NCBI RefSeq assembly: GCF_007655135.1
Contig: NC_045130.1
Coordinates: forward strand, 19,783,363 to 19,847,362
Direction of reading: 5' to 3'
Length of the DNA: 64,000 nt
Source of the DNA: Punica granatum
Lineage: Eukaryota; Streptophyta; Magnoliopsida; Myrtales; Lythraceae
Each line of letters starts with the position of its first letter. Positions within the stretch are counted from its first letter, which is position 1. Shown one piece after another: positions 56,441-64,000 of the stretch. The notes under the pieces were generated by a model, which saw only the letters and a program-made list of their open reading frames with translations, searched no databases and had not been told where the DNA came from. The position numbers were made by a program, and so were the translations under genes.

Positions 56441-57560
56441 TTAGGTTAAGGCGAATTTCTGGAACATGCCTCACCTTCTTCAGAAGCAACTTGCAGCCAA
56501 GCTCAGTCTCTAGACAGACATCACCAATACCGACAATCTTGCATGATTTTCCATTCCCCATTCTCACATAACCATAGTCCCCGGTAGTGTAAGATGAAAA
56601 GAAATCCCGATGAGGAGTGACATGAAACGAGGCACCTGTATCTGCAACCCAGGTAGAGTCCTGACATGTGAAATTCACATAGGCTTCATCACAAATGATG
56701 TAGGTCTCTCCATCAGATGCCACTGCTGTAGTACCTTCTTCCTTCTTGCTCTCACCGTTGCCATTCTGATTTTTCTTCAGAGCTCTACACTCCCTTTTGT
56801 AGTGTCCCTCCTTTCCACAGTGATAGCAAGTGACCACTTTCCTCGTCTTCGACTTTGATCTACCCCTCGATTTGCCACGTGAGTTACTATGCTTGGAAGA
56901 GAAATTTCTGCTTTGACTTCTCCCCCGTTGTTCAGTAACCAAAGCTTCAGACTGAATGGAAATCCCCGAGCCTTTCCTTCTAGTCTCCTCATTAAATAAA
57001 CTGTCTGTCACCGTGGCCAACGATAGCTTCCCGTTTGGCGCAGAATTGCTTAATGCAACCACAAGTGTGTCCCAATTATCCGGTAGAGTCCCTAAAAGTA
57101 GACAGGCCTGCAACTCATCGGGTAATATTATCTCCAGGTTCGTCAACTGGTTAATAATATCCTGGAAATTACTCATGTGCGCAGCCATATCACCTCCATC
57201 CTGAAAACGAAGATGAACCAGCTTCTTCACGAGGAATGCTTTATTTTGCGGTGTCTTCCTCGCATAGAGATTTGTCAATTTATCCCACAAAGCTTTTGCA
57301 TTTGTCTCCTGAGCAACATGATGATAAATACTATTGTCTATCCACTGCCGAATCAAACCAATAGTCTTCCGATTTGTGCGTTCCCAAGCCTTGTCATCCT
57401 TATCTTTGGGTTTCGCGGAATCCCCTTCAATAGGATCGTACAAATCCCTGCAAAATAGAAGATCCTCCATCCGAGACTTCCATATAGAGTAGTTGGTTGC
57501 ATTCAACTTGAACATGGATCCTGTAGACTCCTCCATCTCGAAAACACCGAAAAAACTCAA
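56421..57560 (-). CDS. gag: Copia gag and protease polyprotein part, ends at frame break
   Basis: 379 residues. The first Met is at 57560; a second (residue 9, MEESTGSMFKLN) is an equally likely start. Gag UBN2-type segments include WKSRMEDLLFCRDL and LLLGTLPDNWDTLVVALS. A basic Arg/Ser-rich linker precedes the zinc knuckle CYHCGKEGHYKREC (245-258). The protease active site DTGA is at 307-310. The frame ends with LISTGPT and a stop at 56421-56423; conserved sequence continues in another frame. Gag would form particles and bind RNA; protease would cleave the polyprotein. Intact apart from the C-terminal break. Confidence 0.93.
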   Translation of the reverse strand: MSFFGVFEMEESTGSMFKLNATNYSIWKSRMEDLLFCRDLYDPIEGDSAKPKDKDDKAWERTNRKTIGLIRQWIDNSIYHHVAQETNAKALWDKLTNLYARKTPQNKAFLVKKLVHLRFQDGGDMAAHMSNFQDIINQLTNLEIILPDELQACLLLGTLPDNWDTLVVALSNSAPNGKLSLATVTDSLFNEETRRKGSGISIQSEALVTEQRGRSQSRNFSSKHSNSRGKSRGRSKSKTRKVVTCYHCGKEGHYKRECRALKKNQNGNGESKKEEGTTAVASDGETYIICDEAYVNFTCQDSTWVADTGASFHVTPHRDFFSSYTTGDYGYVRMGNGKSCKIVGIGDVCLETELGCKLLLKKVRHVPEIRLNLISTGPT

Positions 57561-57570
57561 ACTTCTCTAA

Positions 57571-57588
57571 CCCGAATCTCTGATACCA
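57571..57588 (-). other. Primer-binding site of young copia
   Basis: Minus strand TGGTATCAGAGATTCGGG, complementary to initiator-Met tRNA over its first 11 bases, two bases inside the 5' LTR. Confidence 0.92.
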
Positions 57589-57590
57589 CT

Positions 57591-58279
57591 TGTTGGGGTT
57601 AGGGATGTACTCAACCAAACAATAACGCAGCGATTAATCTTCCTCCCCTTCTAGTGTAATCGAGATAGGAACTAACCAAATCAACCAACAAGCAGTAAAG
57701 TAAAACAACACCAAGAATTTTACGTGGAAAACCCCAATGTGGGGAAAAACCACGGGACCAACTCCGAATCAACGATCCACTATGAAGATTATACAATGTC
57801 TTTCATCAAGGGTAAACCCTTGGATCACCAAACTCAAGAGAAACACTCTCTTGGATCACCCAAATACTAAATTCGTCACCCACACCGGGTGGTTCACAAA
57901 ATCAGCTGAAACAGCACCTACAGAGCTCGAATAGAAATTCTGACCGTTCAGAAGTTAGCCCCACGTGTTGTGAAGCTGCTGTCAAAATTTCGTCCCAATC
58001 GGAGTTCGTTTGATGTCCCGATCGAGGTTTGATCTCCAGCTGCGCGCTGCCCCTGTTGAGCAGAATTCTCCTCTGCTCTTCCTCTGTTCTGCTGTGCTGT
58101 TCTGCTGCCCCTTTGCTGCTGCTATTCTGCCGCTGCGGCTGCTGCTTCTGCTTTTATACCTCAGCTGATTTGCTGAAGAATAAACCCTAACAAAAATGGG
58201 TTCTTGGGCCTATTAAAGCCCGATAAAAGCCCAATACAATTTGAGCCCAACTTCCTCCAAATTGGAGGGATACCCAACA
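57591..58279 (-). repeat. 5' LTR of young copia
   Basis: 689 bp, identical to the 3' LTR except at 57676. On the minus strand it carries the same TATA-like TATAAAAGCAG about 58148-58158, which in this LTR would start the genomic RNA. Confidence 0.95.
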
Positions 58280-58284
58280 CCCTT

Positions 58285-61200
58285 TAGGTACTCTACTTTT
58301 CTAGGTTTGTCAATTTTATTGATTGAGTCGAGTAATATTAGGTCTTCCCGCAATCTCACACGATCCTATTCAAATCAAACAATTTCGGCTCACTTGGACA
58401 TATATGTTATGATCATGGGCCCTATTCAGGTTTGGATGAGTATATATGTATGGGTCATGGGTCAAATGTTCTATGGGCCTCCCGTAGGCTCAAGTCTATA
58501 TGTATGATAGTATGAGTGATAATCCATTTCAACTTGGGATCTAGGATTGGCCTAAACCTACCTATTTTATTTAGTGCTCTGGCTCATTATTCATCATCTT
58601 ATATGCATCTTCTTCTTCTTCTTCTTCTTTTTCTGGTTTTTTTCATGCATGATTAAGTTTCATGATATCTAATAGGAAATGGCTTTTACGTGAGCCCACA
58701 TCCACTTATTTCCTAAAACTCATCTATTTTTGTGATTTTTATTTATTTAATCATTGCACATCCAAGCAAATCTTCCTTGCTCGATTCTCGAATTCTCTAG
58801 ATCCAAATTGGTTTTTTCCACTCATTCTCACTAAGTCTATTCGATTTTCGCAAAGTGACGCCAACCTAGAATTCCTTGAAGGCCAGAGACTAGTATAGAT
58901 AGATCCATGGAGTCTAAAATGGGCATCGGGCCCATATTAAATTTGATGGGTCCAGCCGGTTTGAGATCGGAAGTCGTCAGTTTGAGTGTCTTGCTCGAGC
59001 CAACTTAATTTTCCTAAGTTGGTTTGGGCTATGGCCCACTAACGGCTTTAATCGCTCTTAGCCACGTCTTAATGGCTTGGGCCCAACCACACAGATGCAA
59101 AATAAATTAAATTAGGGATACTTGGTTTGAATTTACGTGATTAACCAATTCGTGTGAGTTTTGATTTGAACTAAAGCACATAACCACGAATAGTCATCAA
59201 ATCGAACATATAGAACACAAATATCCCTTCCCCTCATTTTTACACATTTGACCAAATTGATTAAGAGAAGGCCGTGACCTTAATTTTCCAAATTCATGCC
59301 ATAATCGCGTGTTAATTCCAATTTTAGTCATTGAGTCCAAATAGAGGTTAATCCATGTTCATGACAAGTCTAATCTCCGACTTCCCCAATCTTTTGGACC
59401 ATCTTTACATGCTTAATCATATTCTTGCGCGATTTTGGCCATGACCACATCAAATTGATACAAATCTATCCAAAGTGACTATACAATGGTTATTTGTCAA
59501 CATAAATACATTTAGCCACTCAAATCACTTCACTATTTCTCATTTTCATCCCATTTCACCTCATTCCTAATCCTGTACAGCATGGTAACATGCTAATTTC
59601 AAGTGCATTCCCCACCCCTTTTGTCAAATTTAATCGACTAAGGCCTAGCATCCATTCACGTAATGTTGATTACATGCAAATGATACTCAAACGCATTTCA
59701 AACCATGATTACTCCCAAGCTTTTAAGGTCATTTACACGTCTATGCATTTCATGTGAGGATTAAACCTTAAATGGATCCAAATTGACACAAAAAAGACCA
59801 AAAGTGACTATCTAATGATTTCTAACGCAATGGACATCTCTAGCCATTTTAATCCATTTGTTATTCATCCAAGTCAACCCATTTTCACCATTTTATCATT
59901 CTGCATAGCATGGTACCAAGCCCATTTTAACTCATATCTAATTCATTTTGTTGATTTCAAGTGACTAAAGTCAAGTATTGATTAGTCAATGTTCATGAGG
60001 GGCAATTTTCATGATTTTGATGCCCAAATCACCCATTAATTCACAAACATCATCTAAACATGGACTTAACATCAATCATCACCAATCAACACATCACACA
60101 CATCATGCATCATCAACACATCAATGAGAATCCTAATCATGGATCTAAGTCGAAGAAATTATACCTCCCCTAAGAGATTCTTAAGAGTTTTAGCTCGGAA
60201 GTTCCACACGCCTTTGGATCCGATTGCCTCTTCAAGTCGGGAACACCGTGCCTTCTCCAAGTTTGATCACACCTTTCTCAAGCAAATATAATCTCTTTTA
60301 AACTCCCGGGATTCACCTAGAAGACAAGAAAAGAAGAGAAGAAGAGAAGAGGAGGAGTTTCAGTGAAGATTGATGAAATCGCCTTCCAAGGGGCTCTCGT
60401 GTTTCGGCTGTTATGGGCGGAGGGAAGTCTCAAACTGCAAAACTAATGCCGGAAATGGACTAGAAAGGTCGAAATTAGTGGGTTAGTAGTCTTGGATCGT
60501 CGAGAGCAGGTCGTTCGCCGGCCGACGGCGGTCACGAGCAGTGGTCAGGCAAGGGAGGAGGGGGCCGCCGAATTTTGAAACTAGAGAGAAGGAGAGAATT
60601 TTCTCTTTTAAAATGGAATGTTCAGACCTCTCTTGATGCAAGAGACGGCCTCCTCTCAAATGGGGCAAGTTTCCACTTATATGTCACCAATCAATGGTGA
60701 TTAGAGAGGCAATGTGCTTAGATTTAAGGGCAGTCATTGTTCCCTGATTAAGGCAGAAGATTGAGCGAATTTAAGGAAATTTCTAAGTTACCCTTTGCCC
60801 AAGATGAGATTTTTATTTGAAAACATCAGCTGTTAGGCACGTGCCATTAAAATTTTAGCTCGTTTCGACTTCAGGAAACATGCCTAATCATTTATCACGT
60901 AAAACTGGTCATTCCCGGACTGATTCGAATTCGTCAATGAATCTGGGCGAATTTCCTTGAATACCATGCCCATATATTTTCATAAGCACATAAAGATGAG
61001 TCAGGATTCCATAGGAATTGGACTTGCAGGTAAATTCGACTCAAGGAACTTTGGATGAATTATTTGCCCCAACATCCCGAGTATGTCCACTGTTCATGAC
61101 TGCGCGTATAATTCCTTTTAAATTCTCGTTCTCTCAGCTCAAGTCGAATCTCGGGACGGGATACCTGACAAATCGATTCTAACTCGATGATGTACGTTGT

Positions 61201-61559
61201 GGCCTCGAGAATCGCTCCATTCGGATCAGAATTGATATTGATATGCTGACTTATTACCAAGTCCGGGCTGTTCCAGGCGCACTGTCTGAGCATCCCGGCT
61301 TTGAAAAATCATATCCCCTAATCCCTGTGAGTTATTGAAGTGTATTTTATGTCAAAATGTCCCCGACTTGATGAAATTTGAGGGAAAAATGCCTTAGGTG
61401 TAGATCATTGCCGTTTTACACGTTAATCATACTGATTTCCAAAGTACAGAGAAGCAGCCATTTTGAATAATCTCACTTGGATTGGGAAATATTTAGAAGA
61501 TCCTATTTCGGAAGAGAAGATTATGTTAGATTTGTCTTTACTTTATATTAAATATTTGA
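58285..61559 (-). repeat. Old long-LTR retroelement sequence, minus orientation
   Basis: It continues the block broken by the young copia. Near 61065-61200 the words ATGTCCACTGTTCATGA, AATTCTCGTTCTCTC and AAGTCGAATCTCGGGA parallel 30830-30910 and, inverted, 21150-21260. A TTC microsatellite lies at about 58608-58630. No gene recognised; the minus frame at 60483-60668 has no family. Confidence 0.45.
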
Positions 61560-61568
61560 ATTTTATTT

Positions 61569-61925
61569 CGGGTTTTTACCTCATATATTCCATAATTTCA
61601 CTTTTTTTCAAATCTATCATATACTTTTAAAATTATTAAAAATATTCCATGGTTTAAACTTTTTTTTCCAAATCTATCCCGTCGTTATATTTTCCGTTAA
61701 TGAAACGTAAGTAGGCTCCAAATCTATACCATGATTTTAATTTTTTCTCAAATATATCCCGAGTAAAGGGGCACAGTGGTAAGACCGTTAAATGTTGATG
61801 GAAGATATAACAATGGGATAAATTTGAAAAAAAAAATATAAACCATGAAATATTTTTGATAATTTTAAAAGTATATGATAAATTTGAAAAAAATGATGAA
61901 ATCGTGGGATAGAGGTAAAAATCCC
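61569..61925. mobile_element. Mutator-like long-TIR MITE
   Basis: The ends read GGGTTTTTACCTC and, inverted, GGGATTTTTACCTC. Arms share TCAAATCTATCATATACTT/TCAAATTTATCATATACTT, AAAATATTyCATGGTTTA and TTGTTATAT/CGTTATAT. Flanks ATTTTATTT (61560-61568) and AATTTATTT (61926-61934) make a 9-bp duplication with one mismatch. A diverged relative of the element at 41069. Confidence 0.75.
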
Positions 61926-61934
61926 AATTTATTT

Positions 61935-62773
61935 TTGGAGGCATTAATTAATGAGGATATCTTGGGTCTTCCCATACGAAAGAGCTCAATTATGGGCGTG
62001 GGACAAAGTTGTGGACGGCCAAGGAACAGAAGCCACACAAAGGGAGTAGGGTTCTGGCTTAAGTTTTTGCATTTTATGGCATAATTATGCCATCTACCTG
62101 AAACTCATGTTAATGTCTAGTTGATTGCAATATTTATATTGAATCTCCTATGTGTTATACATTCCTTGTGGACTGGTTTCTTTATGCTAGGATTACAATG
62201 GAACCAGTGCATAGTTAGTTAGATTCTTTTCTCTTGATCAACTAAGTTTTTTAATCTAATCTATCTAGTCTATTTCCATGTTTGTTTTGCAATTGTCTGA
62301 TCACCAATTGTATTGGCCTCAGTCCTCTAAATGAACTCGAAAGACGGAGTTTATATATAAATTAGGGGTAAATTAGTATAATGGGTGGATCTTGCAGGTA
62401 GTAATATACATATTCACCTTAGGTAGCTATAGTAGGGTTGATACTATATTAGTCTATCTCCACAAATTGATTTTTGGTTATTTTAAAATATCTTTTATTT
62501 TAACAACTTGATTTAAAATTTACTTCAATTAAGTTATGATAATTTTGATCACTAGTAGAATTTTAGATCAAATATCTATGAAAGTAATACTCTATTCACC
62601 ACTTTATAACTTGTCATGGGTCGTGCACTTAAGGGGTTAAAAATGTTTTATCTCATACTCCTCATTTTATTATTTAAGTGGATTTCCCATCTTTTAACTA
62701 CCCATATATTCTTAATATTATATTTCATCTCTTAAGAAAAGCTATAAAATAAATAAAAAAGAAAAATGAAATA
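61935..62773. other. Intergenic, no gene recognised
   Basis: AT-rich with no supported feature. The plus frame at 61875-62084 begins inside the MITE and has no known motif. Confidence 0.35.
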
Positions 62774-63266
62774 TGTTGGAAATTATAATCGTACATGAAA
62801 AAGATGAAAGAACAATTACTTATTTATATGAGACTTGGGTACCACTACTTATTCACTTGAGCTTTTAAGTGAAAATGAGTATAAGCCCGTATAAGCCCAA
62901 TAAAAATTTAATATGGTATCAGAGCGGGTTACGCTTTCGCGTGCTCACGTGGGCTCACACTACGCTGACCCAATATCGAAAGCAGCCAAAAGAGTGCCTC
63001 GTGTTAGTCCCCCTCGCTCGAGCATGGAAGATGAGACCGGCTCGAGGTCAATCGTTGAGGGGGGTGTTTAAGGGCACGTGACAACGTGTAGACAGAAATA
63101 GACTACGTGTTCTATGTGAGGGCGGGTGTTGGAAATTATAATCTCACATGAAAAATATGAAAGAACAACCACTGATTTATATGAGACTTGCGTATCACTA
63201 CTTATTAACTTAAATTTTTAAATGAAAATAAGCCATAACCTGTATAAATCCAATAAAAATTTAATA
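62774..63266 (+). mobile_element. TRIM (terminal-repeat retrotransposon in miniature), 493 bp
   Basis: Two 140-bp LTRs (62774-62913, 63127-63266) begin TGTTGGAAATTATAATC and end AATTTAATA. The primer site TGGTATCAGAGCGGG starts at 62914, and the purine-rich GAGGGCGGG lies directly before the 3' LTR. The internal 213 bp encode nothing. Flanks AAATA and AAATT are a possible 5-bp duplication with one mismatch. Small size, paired LTRs, PBS and PPT without genes define a TRIM; it must use another element's enzymes. Related copies lie at 35384 and 43542. Confidence 0.88.
62914..62928 (+). other. TRIM primer-binding site
   Basis: TGGTATCAGAGCGGG, complementary over its first 12 bases to initiator-Met tRNA, directly after the 5' LTR. 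Confidence 0.88.
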
Positions 63267-63332
63267 AAATTCACGTTTGACAATTCATCCATGTTTATTT
63301 TATTATTATTTTTTATTGACTGGGACTTTAAA

Positions 63333-63390
63333 GTTAGAGTGCAATAATTAAAAAGTACTTAGATCTAAACAACAAAATATATATATATGG

Positions 63391-63425
<35 letters not shown>

Positions 63426-63674
63426 CTGTACTCAATTTAATATGTTTGGTTTATAGGCCAATGAAATCGGCTGGTTTCTTGGTGATTTTGTCCGTGGTGA
63501 ACATAGTTAATGTGCAATAATTGAGCTGTCATAGAGTATAATAATAAGATTAGTTGCACTAATGCATGAATTTGGGAATTTGCTCATATAATTTAGTGTA
63601 ATAATACTTTAAATAATAGTTAGAGTACACTAATTAAAAAGTACTCAGATTTAAACAACAATATGTGTGTGTGT

Positions 63675-63716
<42 letters not shown>

Positions 63717-63892
63717 GTACTCAATTTGATATGTTTGGTTTATAGGAATGAAATCGGCTGGTTTCTTGGTGATATTGTCCGCGGTGAACATAGTTAATGT
63801 GCAATAACTGAGCTGTCATAGATTATAATAATAAGATTAGTTGCACTAATGCACGAATTTTGGAATTTCCTCATATAATTTAGTGTAATAAT
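63333..63892. repeat. Tandem duplication, two units of about 280 bp, with TA/TG microsatellites
   Basis: Unit 1 (63333-63618) and unit 2 (63619-63892) both start GTTAGAGT, carry AATTAAAAAGTAC, a TA-rich microsatellite (about 63394-63421 and 63664-63712), and then GAAATCGGCTGGTTTCTTGG, GAACATAGTTAATGTGCAAT and TAATTTAGTGTAATAAT. Unit 2 carries a TG run before the TA run. A local duplication by unequal crossing over is the simplest reading. Confidence 0.85.
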
Positions 63893-64000
63893 TGAGCCTC
63901 TCTTTGATGGCCCAGTTTCCCATTTCAATGCCTAATAGTCTACGCGGCCAAATGGTTCAGCTGTGCCAGGTGAGTCAAAAAGGTCGGCCATGCCAGCTCT

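Larger units (their letters stand above)
52863..58279 (-). mobile_element. Young Tnt1/Tork-like Ty1/copia retrotransposon, 5417 bp
   Basis: Two 689-bp LTRs (52863-53551 and 57591-58279) differ at a single base (T at 52948, C at 57676). A perfect 5-bp target duplication, CCCTT, lies at 52858-52862 and 58280-58284. On the minus strand the primer site TGGTATCAGAGATTCGGG follows the 5' LTR and the PPT GTCGGGAGGGGGAGTT precedes the 3' LTR. Gag-protease (57560-56421) and integrase-RT-RNase H (56362-53567) are in different frames because of a break near 56430. Domain order and sequence place it in the Tork/Tnt1-like branch. It may be mobile in trans if other copies supply pol in frame. Confidence 0.95.

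Noticed and set aside
63394..63712. CRISPR-like or functional repeat array
   Set aside because: Simple TA/TG microsatellites within a two-unit duplication; no spacer pattern, and this is plant DNA.

Overview
This window is repeat-dominated nuclear DNA of a flowering plant, probably a eudicot. The background is AT-rich, there are no operons or prokaryotic signals, and there are tRNA-derived SINEs, retroelements primed by initiator-Met tRNA, Mutator-like and Tourist-like MITEs, a hAT transposon, and relics of two plant gene families (a UDP-glycosyltransferase and a JINGUBANG-like WD40 protein). I see no intact host gene and no rRNA, tRNA or CRISPR feature. All coordinates were read by eye.

Layout. 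1-4.4 kb is AT-rich intergenic DNA with a Mutator-like MITE (2214-2616) and a SINE. 4428-11589 is a nested stack: a long-TIR Mutator-like element (4437-7236) carries a gypsy-type solo LTR (5615-6685, TSD ACCAT), and its right edge is split by a hAT element (7244-11578) with a decayed BED/DUF659/hAT-C transposase. 12-17.3 kb holds three SINEs, a 48-base C run, a possible small ORF with a TATA box, a 5'-truncated LINE and a fold-back element. 17.4-31.8 kb is mostly non-coding sequence from long-LTR retroelements sharing a GTGGCGACTCC module, with MITEs, a gag fragment and a SINE. 31.8-33 kb is the 5' end of a Ty3/gypsy element broken by a hAT MITE, itself broken by a SINE. 35.4-37.1 kb is a UGT pseudogene whose tenth codon is split by a TRIM solo LTR. 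38-42.7 kb is a dead copia element with a Mutator-like MITE in its protease region. 42.75-43.54 kb is a WD40 pseudogene, abutted by a tandem TRIM. 44.6-52.15 kb is bounded by long inverted repeats and contains a long-LTR fragment and an old copia element (TSD GTCCA; LTRs about 9% diverged), whose 3' LTR holds a Tourist-like MITE.

52863-58279 is the youngest insertion: a Tnt1/Tork-like copia on the minus strand with two 689-bp LTRs differing at one base, TSD CCCTT, a recognisable PBS and PPT, and all pol catalytic motifs, but with a frame break between protease and integrase. 58.3-61.5 kb returns to old long-LTR sequence. The end holds a second Mutator-like MITE, an almost textbook TRIM (62774-63266) and a 286-bp tandem duplication with TA microsatellites.

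The elements work as layers rather than a pathway: target-site duplications let the order of insertion be read at many points. The most notable observations are the split TSD of the Mutator-like/hAT stack, the TRIM family found within or against two gene relics, and the very young copia copy.
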